DNA of 64,000 nucleotides from Micractinium sp. NFX-FRZ. Its lineage: Eukaryota > Chlorophyta > Trebouxiophyceae > Chlorellales > Chlorellaceae. The stretch is from the NCBI GenBank assembly GCA_029339195.1, contig JAPTJF010000220.1, positions 1 through 64,000 on the forward strand. Direction: 5' to 3'. Made by a program: the position numbers and the translations under genes. A model generated the notes under the pieces. The model searched no databases, was not told the origin of the DNA, and saw only the letters and a list, made by a program, of their open reading frames with translations. Positions 1-11,814 of this stretch are shown here, piece after piece. Position 1 is the stretch's first letter; the number at the start of each line of letters is the position of its first letter.

Positions 1-789
1 GAGAGACGGCCTTACCATGCAGCTGACTCTCCCATGATCCCACCCTGTACACTCGAGTTGACGGACTGGCACTGTAAAACTTGCCACCACAAGAGGCGCA
101 CATGCATGCATGGCACCTGATCGCCCCGAGCGCAGCAGCAGCAGCAGAAGGGGAAGGTAGCACACACCACATCCTTGTTGGGGGCATGAAGTGATGCGTG
201 CCAGCGTAGGCAGCAGGCGCGCCCTTCCTCCCGCCGGCAGGACTGTTCTGGCGCCTGTGCGTGGCGCGCCCTCTCCGTGCAATGTCACCTCCAGAGTGTC
301 CTCAGTTGTCGGGCCAGCAGGGTTGGCGGGATCCCAAGGGAGGGCTCTCCACAGCCCCGCAGTGAGTGGTATGCACCACATCTCAAGTCAGACCAAGTTG
401 CAGTACCGCCAATGGCACATGTGGCTGGCCGCCACAGGGGGGACCTAACCAGGCAGGGGCCCCCACCCTTGGGTGACCTGGCCCTCGCCAGTGGAGGTGC
501 TGATGCCGCTGCCGTGTTGTGGCCTGCCACACATCTCAACTGTGATCGACGCTTGGGGCAGGGGGGGACAGGGCTGGCGCGAAACGGCACCAGTGCTCGG
601 CCAAGTGCACACGCTGGTTCCGCCATCAAATGCTGCTTGCACCAGGCTCACGTGCAGAGTTGGGTGCTTGGCCGCTGGGCGTGCAAGCGACGCAGGCAGC
701 TGCCTGATACTTGAAGGCACAACAGGCGCCACGGCCCACTGCACCATCCTCGCTCGCAACGTGAATGTTGGGTGCAGCACTGCACATTG
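1..789. other. Left-edge region without a resolved gene
   Basis: No ORF here shows a recognisable domain or coherent splicing. A plus-strand TGTAA motif near 73 may be the polyadenylation signal of a plus-strand gene ending left of the window. The right part is probably 3' UTR and downstream sequence of the minus-strand MYND gene. A short CAG run lies near 134-147. Confidence 0.5.
73..77 (+). terminator. Putative TGTAA poly(A) signal of an off-window gene
   Basis: TGTAAAAC on the plus strand, the type of signal green algae use in place of AATAAA. No plus-strand coding sequence precedes it in the window, so it would serve a gene ending to the left. A pentamer occurs often by chance, so this is weak evidence. 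Confidence 0.3.
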
Positions 790-802
790 AGAGCTCTTGC
801 TT

Positions 803-807
803 TTACA
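803..807 (-). terminator. TGTAA poly(A) signal, MYND gene
   Basis: The plus strand reads TTACA, so the minus strand reads TGTAAAA, about 130 bases past the stop codon of the minus-strand MYND protein. Position and sequence fit a green-algal polyadenylation signal. Confidence 0.5.
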
Positions 808-935
808 TGGCATGGCAGCCCCTCCATGCCTAGACTTGCAGTCCCAGCCTGTGTCATCTGAGATGAGAGCGGGACGTTGGCAGGCTGACCAGGCCGTACC
901 GCCGCCGGGGACACCAGCCCCTGTGGTCTCATCAG

Positions 936-2605
936 CTAGCTGCCACCCAGCGCCGCACCCAGCGCAGCGCATGCACACTTGTGCCTCGCCGCCTTCCAAT
1001 CAGCGCGCGAGCAGGCCGTGCTGCAGTACCACGCCGTGCGGCACGCGCTGCACCGCTTGCTGCCCTGCCCCTTGCCCGCTGCGGGGCCGCCGCTGAAGGC
1101 CAGGTTCGCGCAGCGCAGGTGGGCACAGCTGCGTGCCGTGGCCGCTGTCGCCCGCTGCACGTTTGCTGCTGCCGCCGGCTCCGGCTGCGCCCAGAAACAC
1201 CACAGCAGCTGAGCTGCACGGCCGGCTGGCAGCAGCAGGGCCAGCAGCATGCTGGTGATGCGCTGACCTCGAGCGTCCTCTGCCAGCTGTGGGGACGCCA
1301 ACCGATCTGCCAGGCTCTGCGCTGCCGCTGACAGCAAGCCAGCAAGCTCAGAAGCATCTGCCTGCTCGGCTGCCGCCGCTGCCTCTGCCACACTCCTGCT
1401 CGCAACCTCCGGCGGAGCGCTGCCTGCCAGCGGCTGCAGCGCAGCGCTGGCCTCGGCGGCGGCGTGCTGCAGCGCCACGACTGACCCCCGCATGAATTTC
1501 AGCAGCTGCACGTCAGTGGGGCGAGCGGGGATGGGCATGGGGAGAGAACTGGTCGGGCTGCGCCCAGCCGCAGCCCGTAAACAGTGCACCCGGCAGCCTG
1601 CTGCTCTGCGCTGCGCGGCTGCTGCATAGGCTTGCAGGTCGTGGGCAGCACCCACCTCACGCACAAGCACGTCCCCAACGGCACACTTGCGCCCCCGCCA
1701 TCCCCAAAGCCCAGTCTCACCAGCAGAGCATCCTGCTGCTCCCCAGCTGCACTCAGGCGCACAGCCACCTGCATCGCTTCTTCAAGCAGCCATGCGCTGG
1801 CTATGCAGGCCGCCAGCCGTGGGCTCCGGGCTGCCCGCCCCAGCAGGGTGCGATGCACGACTCCCTGGGCTTTGAGGGTGGCGCGGTCATCCGGGGCAGC
1901 CTGCATCGGACAGGGGGCGGTTGCATTCATAAAGTAATAATCGCTGGCAAGTGGTTGAATGGGTGATCAAGGTACCACAGTGCAGCCAGCAACCAACGCC
2001 CCCTCTGCAGTCGCCCCACTTGCCAGGAGGGCAGGGCCACTGGGGGGGCCTTCCCCTTGCTCCCTCCCCAACAACATCCAGGCACCCCCCTCTCCTAAGT
2101 GGCTACCAAGCACCACTACTCCCCAGGCCTCAGCCCGGGTGCCACTCTTCCTTGAAGATGCCTCAATCGGCCTAGCTGACCTGCAAGCGAGCGTCCATCC
2201 TCACCTCCGGCAGCAGCGCCTGCAGCTGCAACACTGGCTCCAGGAACGCCGGCCCCACGGCCGCGGGGCAATGGGTAGCCACCTCTGATAGTGCGCCAGC
2301 CGCTGCCATCACATCCAGGCGGCTGGGCGGCGCTCCCTCCCGCCCTGCCGCGCCGGGCGCGGCGGCTTGTACTGCCTCAGCATGCGCAGCGCACAGAGCG
2401 GCCGCTGCTGGGGGCGCCTGCGACCTGCAGGTGGGGGCAAGCAGGAAGGGTGCGCAGGTGTGTGGGCACAGGTGGGGGATCAGGCCTGGCGCAGGCTCAG
2501 GTCAGCCAACCTCAGTTCAGGGCCGCGGCAGCAGCGGCAGCGACACCGCCAGCGGCAACAGCAGTGGCAGCAGCAGCAGTGGCGGCAGCAGCAGTGGTAG
2601 AGGCA

Positions 2606-2638
<33 letters not shown>

Positions 2639-3328
2639 GTCACCCAGCAGTAGCGGCATCGGCGGCAGCAGAGGCGTCAGCAGTGACTCACATATCTGTG
2701 GCGCACACGCTCCCGTCATCGTTGTAGCTGGGGGGCAGCATGATGCCCAGGGCGCAAGACGTGACCTCATGCAGGCCCGAGAGCAGGGCCCTCCAATAGG
2801 GCGGCGTCATGCCAGCTGCCGGGGCGCACGCCGCCAGCTGCCGCCCGCTGTCGGCCGCCAGCCAGTGCACGAGGCGGCAGCCGGTGCTGTGCAGCTGCCA
2901 CAGCCGGCCCGCCAGGCTGTCGCGCACGTCCCGCTGCTCTGCTGGCAGGCCCATAGAGGAGGCGAGCACCAGCGTGGGGGGCACCCGTCTCCAGACGTGC
3001 TCAACAAGGAATTCTGACAGGTTCGCAGCCACTTGCCGCTGGTTGGGGTCTGCCAGCTGGCGGAAAGCCGGGTCGAGCTGAGTCAGCAGCGGCTGCAGAC
3101 GCAGGCCGGCCTCCGCTGCCGCTAGCCAGACAGCATAGTGTGGCGGCGGGAGGAAGGAGGACCCGCCCCGCAGAGCTTCAGCCAGGATCCAGTGCAGGTT
3201 CCGGCAGAGGCCGGCCAGCGTGTCAGCGCTGGTACTGCCGCCAGCAGAAAGGGCATGTATCGCTGCCGCGGCGTGTGGGATGGCCTCTACAGCCGCCCAG
3301 GCCGCCGCTGCCGCTGCCTGCTGCTCCC

Positions 3329-3365
<37 letters not shown>

Positions 3366-4767
3366 GACACATGTTGCCAGGCTGACCAGCAGCACCTGCG
3401 CATTCACGTGCGCTTCGGTGAACTGATACTCGCTCATGCCCTCAGGGCGCTCCAACGGCAGCGCACGCACGATGCTGGCAGCGTGCTCAGCCAGTGCTGC
3501 GCTGCCAGGCTGGCGCAGGCAGCAGTCCACAGCTGCCTCTAAGCAGCCAGGCTGGAGGCAGCTCGTCAGGCCCAACAGCCAGTCGACGAGAGGAATTTCC
3601 TGGCTGCCTGGGGGCTCACGCATGGCTGCGGGCGTGCAGGCGGCCGCCAGGGCGGGCAGGCAGCAGCGCAGGAGCACGCCACCCACCGCCTCTGTTGCAC
3701 CCACGTCAGCCTGGAGTGCCGCTGCGCGCGCTGCGTAGGGTGCCGCTGAGTGCAGTATCTGGATGAGTGTGGAGTAGTAGTACGCTTCACGCGTTGTGAA
3801 CAGCTCTGCAGGGCAGGGAGGAGGGGAGGTGAGCAGGGCAGGGCAGGAGGAGGCCTTGGCAGGGCGCGCTAGGGTGGGCACATGCACAGCACACCATTAC
3901 ACCAGGGCAGTTGCGCCAGGCGGCGGCAAGCTGCGCCAGCTCACTCTCTAGCCCTGCCCCCCACCCCTGCCGCGCACTGCACTGCACCCACCCTGCCTGC
4001 CGCTGCCAGAGCCGCCATGCTTGCACGCAAGCTCCATGACTGGCGACACAAGGCGGAGCCAGGACAGCAGGGCCGCGGGGGTGAACACTCTGTCAACAAA
4101 CCCTGCCGTCGCTGATGCCGACCGCAGCTGTGGCTGCATGATATTGACTGCCATGCATGCAAGCACTGCCAGCTGCAGGTTGAGGGACTCTGTCACCATC
4201 GCCAAGAGATCAAACGCCGCCGCAGGCAGCGCAGGCTGCGTAGCCGTTGCCAGCAGACCTGCCAGGACCGGCTGCAGCAGGTGCGTTGCCGGCTCCAGTG
4301 CCAGGCGTGCACTGGCGGCCACACACAGAGCGTCGTCATCGTCCAGGTCCAGCTGGACAGCCACCTGGCCGCAGGATGTGGCAGCCACCAGTGCGCAGTT
4401 CAAGAGGCTGAGCGCCGAGAAGTCAGCGGCGGCCGCAGGTGGCAGCGCGCGTGCCAGCGCCGCCAGTGCCTCGCTGAGCGCCAGCACCCGCCTGCGAGGG
4501 ACCGTGTATACCGTGCCGCGGTCCTGTGAATGTGACACATTGTGTATTCCACAGCGAAGCCAGCAGCGGGCAAGCCAGGAGGCGTGCTCACCGCCGTAGC
4601 AGCCTGCGGTCCACTCCAAGAAGGCCGGTTTCCGAGGTTACGACACGGGAGAGCTCGTTGACCGCTTGTTGCATCCGTGCTGTGCTCTCCGGCAGCCGGC
4701 CTGGGGTGCAGCGCGCAAACCCCTTGCGCAGCGTGACCATAAGATCGATAACCGAGGGAGCTGCCAT
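936..4767 (-). CDS. MYND-type zinc finger protein
   Basis: Six exons (4592-4767, 3992-4491, 2692-3805, 2205-2424, 1661-1900, 936-1505) join in consistent phase into about 939 residues. The last ~60 residues form a MYND finger: paired Cys (CAHLRC), then CSAC, YCSTAC, an ADW, and a final H-x3-C. MYND fingers bind zinc and usually Pro-rich partner peptides. The long N-terminal part is Ala/Leu-rich, probably helical repeats, with a Ser run encoded by a CAG-type triplet near 3340. I see no SET domain, so a methyltransferase role is not supported. The start at 4767 begins MAAPSV; an in-frame Met at 4818 would add 17 residues. Large MYND proteins of unknown function are common in Chlorella-clade algae (family knowledge). 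The exact role is unknown. Confidence 0.75.
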
Positions 4768-5207
4768 GATGAGACGTGATGGATCGCCACTGCAGTTGCG
4801 GCATAGGATGGGAAGCACCTAGCCTCCGCTGCAAGGCACCGCTGCTGCCGGCACAGCGTCCACAGCGTTGACCGGCAGGCGGCTCATCATGGTGCACAAA
4901 TCATGTGCAGTGCGGGGCTACGCCTTGCCTAAGCACCAAACTACACGTCACAATGAGGTGCGACGTGGTTGTGGTTTGGCCCAAGCCCTTGGCCCAGCCT
5001 CCGCTCGATCTGTTGGGCAGGCTCACGGCACTCGGCTGTCGTCCCGGCCCTTCCAACCGCCCTAAAAGTATGCAACCTGCGACAATGCCTGGTCGAGCTG
5101 CAACCATCACTCAGTGTGGCATTTTGCAGCGGTAGAGCAATGTAACATGACGTATGCGCCACATGCTTCTGATCACACAAGAAGCGAGGCACAATACATG
5201 CAGCCTT
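4768..5207. other. Intergenic region, MYND gene / POLI-like gene
   Basis: This 440-base stretch holds the upstream region of the MYND gene and the 3' flank of the POLI-like gene, both on the minus strand. I see no conserved ORF, and no TTACA (minus-strand TGTAA) was found. Confidence 0.4.
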
Positions 5208-8200
5208 CTATCGCTTCAAGAAGGCCGAAATCTTGGGCTGCTTGGCATCTGGTGCAGGCGCCCCGCCACCGTGCCGCCTCTTGCCGGGACCCTCAGCCCG
5301 CGCCTCATGTGCCGCCTGCCGCTGCGCATCCTGCCCAATGTGCTGCCGCTGCCGCTGCTGCTGCTCCCGCTCGATATCTTGCAGTATGCGCTGCTGCTGT
5401 CGCACATCAATGCGGGACAGTTCAACTGCAGCATCATCTTCAGCACCGCTGCCTCCTGCTGCCGCAGGGCCTGCCTCGCCGCTGCCTGCCGCACAGCGCC
5501 GCCCATTGCTGCGCTGCAGCTGCTGAGGGCACGCCTCGGTGCCGTGCCCCGCATCCTTCGCCTGCTGCTCCTGCGCCCGCTGTGCTAAATGTTGCTGCAT
5601 ACTCAGCTGCAGCTGCCACTGCCCACGCTGCCTCTCTGCCGCCTGCGGCCCTACCTGCTGGCCCAAGTGCTCTTGCTCCTGCTGCTGCAGCTGCTCCTGC
5701 TGCTCCAGCTGCTGCTGCACCACCTGCCCATGCTGCACCCCCGGTGCCTGCTGCCCCGCCTGCTGCTCTTTGGGCACCGCCTTGAAGAAGCGAGAGATGG
5801 GTGCTGCTGCCGCTGCTGCCGAGGCCGACTCAAAGTTGGTGGCGGCCAGGCGCAGCTCTACGACGGTGGCAGTTGAGGGGTAGGTGGAGGTGGCCTGCAC
5901 ACAGAGTGGGACGAGTAGAGATGTGGGAAGGGTGACATTGGGTGAGGGTGCGCCGCCGGGTCGGTGGGCGGGGAAATGGGGCGCCGCTGCCCAGCATGAG
6001 GGTCGTCATTGAGTGGATAGCAGCCTGTAGCGAGCACCGCACACTGCGCCGCCGCAAGCTCACCACATCTCTAAAGCGCACAATGCGGACCGACCGCCTT
6101 CAGAGCAGCCCAACAGCAGCCCTTGGACGCCTGCAGCAGCCCATGCAACCCGGCCAAGCAGCCCTCTGCACGTGCTTACCTGGTGGATCAACTGCTCCAG
6201 CCCAGCAACGACCGCCTCCTCCAGCACATCTACCGGCCGTGGCCCCCCGCCCTCTGCCCTGCCAGGAGCCGCACCAAGGCCTGCCCCTTGCTGCTGGTGG
6301 TGGTGGTGCTGCTGCTGCCTCTGCTGCTGCTGCTGCTGCTGCTGCAGCTGTTCCCCAACCGCCTGCACCTGCGCCTGCACCTGCCCCTGCTGCTCTCTGG
6401 CCGCCTGTGCCTGCTCCTGCTGCTGCTGCTGCTGCCGCTGCTGCACCGCCAGGCCCAGTGCTGGGAAGGCGCCGCTGCGAGTGGTGAAGGACTGGTCCCG
6501 CCCGGCTCCGAACGCACGCAGGGAGGCGGCCAGCATGCGGGGCCACCTGAGGGGGCAGCGGGGGGTCAGGCGGGCAGGCACATGGCGGCATGGGGGTGAG
6601 CAATCGCTTCATGCGGAAGGCAACCTTGCACCCGCCACTTTGTATCCAGCCACTTGCCCCTGGGTGTGTCGCTTGCTTGCCCGTGAGAGCGGTCAGCCAG
6701 ATGCCTGCCCACCTGCCCCAAGACCCACCTGCCCCCCCTCCGCCCCGTCCTCTTGCACCCGATATAGCAGGTCAAGGCCCAGTGCCGCCCGCTGGCTTGC
6801 CACAAACAGCCCCGGAGGCCCCCCCTGCCGGCCCCAGAGGCACACGCTCACCTGCCTTCCTCCGCCCGGTCCTCCTGCACCCGCTGCAGCAGGTCAAGAC
6901 CCATAGCTGTCATTAGCTGACGCACACGCGGTTTGAAATCCGGCCGCCCCACCACCAGCGGCTCCAGCACGCCTGCATGAGGAGGCGCAGCACAAGGGGG
7001 GCAGCACAGGGCAAGCTGATCTGCCTGCTGCTGAAGGGACTGGCAGGGCGGGGCAGGGCGGGTGCTTGAAAACAACTGCTGGAGCCAGGAGTGTGCAGAC
7101 CCCTCTTGCAACGGGCTGACCAGCGCCCAAGGCGCGTGGCCAGCCGCCCAACCATCCCCACCAGCAAGCAGCGCCAGGCCAGCCAGCGTGCATGCACGTG
7201 CGGGCAGCCTGCTCACCTGCCCGGCCGCCAGAGGCTGAAATGGTGATCCCCTGAGAGGGGTGCATCGCCAGCAGCTGCGGCGTCAGGCTCATCTGCACCG
7301 ACAGCGTCTTGGGAGGGCCGCGGTCCTGCAAGAGCAGCAGAGGGCGGAAGCGGCAGCAGTGTGCGGGAGGGCGGGAATGAGCGAGGGAGCCAGCAGCGCC
7401 GCTCGTGGAATGAGCAGAGCAGGATTATGAAGGGCAGCAGCCTGGCAGCAAGCTGGCCGCAACCACCTCCCTGCCCCCCGCCTACTCCTTGGCGGGCTCC
7501 TTCTCAGAACGCGCCGTGCCCCCACTGCTGCTTCCGGTCCTCCCACGCAGCCCACCCAGCCCCTCCCCACCTGCACCGGCGTGTCGTCCAGCCCTCGGCA
7601 CCACTGCGCCAGCTGGGCAGCTGCCGCTGGCTTCAGGCTCAGCAGCTGCTCCAGCTGGGCCTGCGTGAAGCGCTGGAGGTCTGTGGCCCAGCGGATGCCA
7701 TCTGCAGCAGGCGGAACCATAGCAGGCACCACCAGGCACTTGCTGAGGCAGCAGGAGGCACTGCCTCCTATGGGAGCGTGTAGACGGCCGCAGGACCTCT
7801 GCCTGAGCAATGGCAGGAGGAGCAAGCGGGCCTGGACAATGCTAGCAAGCGCTGAGCAGTGGCTGATGTTCCCACTCACGCCGGTCAAACACTTCAGCGG
7901 CCCTCCCCCCGTAGCCCGGCAGCCTGCGGGCAGGCGTCTGTGGGTGGGCCGGGCGAGGGCACGAAAGCGCCGGGTCAGCCAGGCGGGGCGACATAGGAGC
8001 GACACAGGTGCACCAGCTGACATGCTGGTCGTCACACAGGCAGCCAGACGCGCAGAGGAAACACCCGCCATGCAGCTTGGCTGACTCACTACACATCATG
8101 AGAGCACACAGCGGAACAAGCTGACATGCTGGTCGTCACACAGGCTGTCAGACGCGCAGTGCACACAACCACCATCCAGCAGGCAGTCTCCGCTGCGCAC

Positions 8201-9826
8201 GGCAGTCCACAATCCCCCATGCACCCACCGCCGCCCCCCAGCAACATGCCTGCGCCAGCAGCTGCAACGCTGCCTGCTGGTCTGGGATGAGGCGCACGCC
8301 GTCCGGCTTGGCGGCTGCCGAGGCCAGCTTGGCGATGAGGCGGTTGGGGGCGGCGCCCACCGACACACAGAGCCCCACCTCCCTGAGCACTGCGGGCACG
8401 GGGGTGTGACGGCAGGTTTGGGCACGCATGCTTGGGACGACGCGGTGAGTGCATGGGGTTTGAGTCAGGCAGCTGGTGCGGCCGGGCAGCTGGGCGGCTG
8501 GGGTGGAGCACCGCTGGGCAAAAGAAGGGGCGCCGTGGGGTGCATGGCCTGCTCCGCCAATGACTGGCTTCCCGGGGTGTTGCATGAACAGCAAGGCGTC
8601 ACAGCTGCCGCTCTGCCTCCCACAATTGCCCCACAACAGTTGCTGGGAAGCAAACCCTCCAGGCCGCGCTCACCTGCTGCCTTGGCCTCCTGTGCTAGCT
8701 GCAGCGCGGCCTGTGGGCTCACGCCACCCCAAGAGCCGACACGCCCCCTTTCAGCCTCCTCCTCCTCCTCCTCCTCCTCCTCCCCCCACTCCTCATCTCT
8801 TCCAAACGCCCCTCCTGCACCTCCCGCCGCTGCTGCTGCTGCCGCCCCACCAGTGTCAGGTCCGCTCTCTATGAGTATGTAGGCCTCATCAATGGACGCC
8901 TTCTCCACCACTGCCGCCCAAGGCAGCGCGCGCAGCAGGCGCATCATGCGGGCAGAGAGCTCCCTGCAGCAGTACAGCAGGTGTGGCAGGGCAGGAAAAC
9001 AAGCAAAGGGCGAGGTACGACATGTGTGCGCCTTTGACTAAAACCATCGGGCATTTGTGACAAGCCCTGCTGCTGCTGCTGCTGCCACTGCTGCTGCTGC
9101 TGCTGCTGCCTCTGCGGCCGCTGCTGCCGTTGCTGACAGCAGACAGTGCCCGTCCCAAACCACACCGCACACCTATAGGGCTTGTAACTCACGCGCCCGC
9201 CTTCAGCCAAGAACACATGCACCACCCGGCCGCCGACCGCTGCCAGCAGGCGGCGCGCCTGCAGCAACCAATAGGAGCGATTCAAAGAGGAGACGTCACA
9301 CGCCGCCCCGTGCTGCTCGAACAACGAACTGCTCGTCTGTGCAGCGGCTGCAGGAGGCATTGGCGAGTTCTACGCACGGCACGGCACAAAGTTGAGAGAC
9401 CTGCCACAAACGGGCGGAATTGAGCACAGCATGCAAAGCATGCGCGCCTCTGCGGGTGCCATGTGCTTCGTGACGCCCGCTGCCTTGGCGGCATGGTTGG
9501 CGGCGATGATGTCCTGGTGCTGCTGCACTGCTACTGCCTTGCCCTGCAAGAACGAAGGGCGATGAATTGTTAAAAACGAGGACAAGCAAAAAAGCAGTTT
9601 TGAGACGTTATGAGCTTACAACTGTTAACCCCAACCAGAACAGACGGTGGCAACAAGAGCAAATCACACCATTTGGAGCAGTCACGGAGGAGCGGCAGAG
9701 TGCCGGCTATTGGGAGCTCGGCAAAAGGGTCAGCTCAAGCACCTGCAGCGATGGATCCCGCAGCTCCTCCGCCTGGGCGAAGAAGCTGTCAATGTCCAGG
9801 TGCATCACAAACCCCGCTCGTGACAT
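5208..9826 (-). CDS. POLI: Y-family translesion DNA polymerase, iota-like
   Basis: Eleven exons (9743-9826, ~9448-9543, 9173-9258, 8674-8963, 8250-8389, 7880-7937, 7571-7701, 7217-7325, 6852-6972, 6180-6546, 5208-5894) give about 722 residues. The start MSRAGFVMHLDIDSFFAQAE carries the first catalytic Asp region. ASIDEAY is the second catalytic motif of Y-family polymerases. VGAAPNRLIAKLAS is the palm/fingers loop, RLPGYGG the thumb helix-hairpin-helix. CRGLDDTPVQ followed by GPPKTLS resembles Pol iota more than Pol eta. A polyQ-rich stretch is inserted in the little-finger/C-terminal region. The tail contains PISRFFK and ends PKISAFLKR, both PCNA-peptide-like. It would act in the nucleus copying damaged templates. 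One intron (7938-8249) probably has a GC donor. The end of exon 2 is ambiguous: the best protein continuity needs a weak GAG|GCGCGC donor. Confidence 0.85.
6750..6783 (-). repeat. Degenerate copy of a POLI exon inside the next intron
   Basis: The minus-strand reading resembles the real exon end (GLDLLQRVQED, 6852-6903) as GLDLLYRVQED. It lies about 120 bases downstream in transcription, within the following intron. The flanks (GTCCT-TTGCACCCG and AGGTCAAG) also match, so this looks like a tandem duplication that has decayed. Confidence 0.65.
8014..8159. repeat. Tandem direct repeat in a POLI intron
   Basis: Two copies, about 8014-8055 and 8117-8159, share AGCTGACATGCTGGTCGTCA and flanking CACACAGG and AGACGCGCAG. 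The offset is about 103 bases. Both lie within the intron 7938-8249 and do not encode a recognised exon. Confidence 0.7.
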
Positions 9827-10525
9827 CGTGCAGGCAGAGGTGAGGAGCAGGCCTGCAGCAGGAGCGGGAGGCGGGTGGACTGGCGGCAGCGGAATAGAGG
9901 CGACACCCGCGCCTAGCGCCCGCAGCTCCGGTCTGCTACGTACCCAGTGCGTTCGTTTATGTCCTGCTGGGCGAGCAAACCAGAGCTCAGCCCTCCAGGC
10001 GGCGCAAACCAATCAACAGGCGAGCATGGCGGGCGTTTGGCAATATCTTGCCGCGCAATCAAGGTCCCGAATCCGCGTTGATGCTTCTTGAGCGAGCCGG
10101 TCTGGACTTTTGCTGTCCGGTTGGCCATTTCGACGTGCTGAGTTGGCGGCCAAGAAAGCGCGCAGTACCTTGAGCATCATGAGGGCCGCTTGCAGGATCG
10201 TCGGTAGTTTGCTGGATGTGTCGGAGTGACATCCAGCCAGCCAGACCGCCTGTCGAGCAGCTGTCTTGAGCCGCCACTCCTCCCTAACTCCACCGAGGCT
10301 CTCTTGCCGTGCCCAGTAGCGAAGGAGCAGATTACACGTGCGTGCTTGCTTGGAAATACGCCAGAGCCCCGGGCGCGCTGCCAGCCTTCTGCTGCTGCCG
10401 CCGCCTGCCGCCCAACGTCCTGAGCGCTCGGCTGCGCTGCTTTGCAGGTGGAGGGACTGCAGTTTTTGGCAGGCTGAACACACCACGCTGCCTAGGCTAG
10501 GCCACCCAACAGCAGGAACGGCAAG
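9827..10525. promoter_or_regulatory. Divergent intergenic region, POLI-like / HEPN-like
   Basis: About 700 bases separate the two start codons of the head-to-head pair. A 196-codon open frame crosses it on the minus strand but has no domain and no splice support. No clear TATA box was seen, as is usual for GC-rich algal promoters. Confidence 0.4.
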
Positions 10526-11814
10526 ATGGGGCAGTGCATGTCCGCGGTGAATGCGGTGCAGACGCTGACCACCACCCAGGACGGCACGCAGGCGGTGGTG
10601 CACACGCGCAACGACTATGAACTGGTGAGAGCGAGGTGGCGGGTTAAAGTATCTTACGTTCCCAACATCACAACCATAGCCATGCAGCTGTCTAACCCTA
10701 CTGCCAACCTGCCAACCTGCCCCACCGGCGCCAGGTCATCCGAGCTAGCAAGGATCTAGAATTCATCTTGGAAGCTTACCTGGGCGCTCAGGGCAAGGGC
10801 CTGCACGAGAAATGCACCAGCGTGCAGCGCGTGATATCGCAGGTGCGTGGGCACGCACATGCTGTGGGCCGCCCCTTGTGAGGCGCGCAGGAGGCTGTGC
10901 ATGCTGGCTGCGGTGCGGTGCACCTGCCCGCCTGCTGCCGATGGCCGCGCTGGCACAACATCAGCTGTGGTTGTTTGCTGTGTTACAGAGCGAGGGCTGC
11001 CCCCTGGCAGCTAGGCATAGAGACAGGTTGCTGGCTGGTCCTCCTTCCTGTGCACCCCTCCTCACACCCTGTAACCCTCATTGCCCCACACCTCTGCTTC
11101 TTCCTCTTCGGTGCAGCCCCTCCAGAAGAAGATCCGCTACCTGGCCACCATCCGCAACAAGCTGGTGCACGAGCGCAACTTCCACTCCATCCCGGTGGGT
11201 GGCTGGGCAGGCGGGGGCGCGTGGGTGGGGCTTCTTGATGGTGAAAAGTGAAGACATCCAATCTGGCTTTCTGGCTTGGGGCGGCGGGGTTTGATCCTGT
11301 GCACTGCAGTCCAACTTGTTGGGCAGGTGCAAGTGTCGGGGGTGCTCCGCAGTAAGGGTGGGCGGGCGGGTGATGGGGCCAGGTGCATCGCGATGGGCAG
11401 CTCCCACTCCATACCGGTGGGTGGCTGGGGTGAGTGAGACTTGTCACACGTAATCAGGAAGTCCTCTGGGACCGCCCCCGCTTCGTGGAGGGCTAGCGCA
11501 TTGCCGAGCGCAACTTGCAGCATGTGTCCACTCTCCACACTCGTACCTACCGGAGGCCACCCCTCCCGGTATCCTTTGTGCAGGGCCGCGCGCGCTTTGT
11601 GAAGAGCCATCAACTCCGCGAGCCACAAAATGTGTCCCTCCCCACACTCGTATGCACCGAGCACACCGCTCCCGCCTTGCTTCCTGCCTGTGCGCAGGAC
11701 CGCGCCCGCTTTGTGGAGAGCTACCAGATTGCCGAGCGCGAGCTGCAGGACGTGGTGCGGCGGCACGGGCGGAAGCCGGCGGGCCAGCAGGACGATGTGT
11801 GCCGCATGATGTGA
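10526..11814 (+). CDS. Small HEPN/DUF4145-like protein with N-myristoylation motif
   Basis: Four exons (10526-10624, 10735-10842, 11117-11194, 11698-11814), all in phase 0, give 133 residues. The N-terminus MGQCMS fits Gly2 N-myristoylation with a neighbouring palmitoylatable Cys, so membrane attachment is likely. The body reads LEAYLGAQGKGLHEK, then IRYLATIRNKLVHERNF. The RN-x3-H motif (RNKLVH) and its helical context resemble the HEPN fold as in DUF4145; in HEPN RNases this Arg and His are catalytic. Whether this protein is a nuclease cannot be told from sequence. The start is the only Met preceding the domain in frame. The third intron contains decayed copies of both flanking exons. Confidence 0.6.
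11399..11748 (+). repeat. Tandem array of exon-like units, ~114 bp period
   Basis: The last exon begins GACCGCGCCCGCTTTGTGGA at 11698. Related segments start at 11470 (with an in-frame TAG) and 11583, spacing 113 and 115. A copy of the previous exon's end plus donor (CCACTCCAT.CCGGTGGGTGG) lies at 11403-11425, matching 11182-11204. The copies are degenerate and sit inside intron 3, so they are probably decayed exon duplicates. Confidence 0.75.

Noticed and set aside
277..999. Several 100-180-codon frames on both strands at the left edge
   Set aside because: They overlap each other, have no recognisable motif, and lie where the 3' UTR of the MYND gene is expected.
10013..10603. 196-codon minus-strand open frame between POLI and the HEPN-like gene
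   Set aside because: It crosses the start of the plus-strand gene and the divergent promoter, shows no domain, and has composition typical of random open frames in GC-rich DNA.
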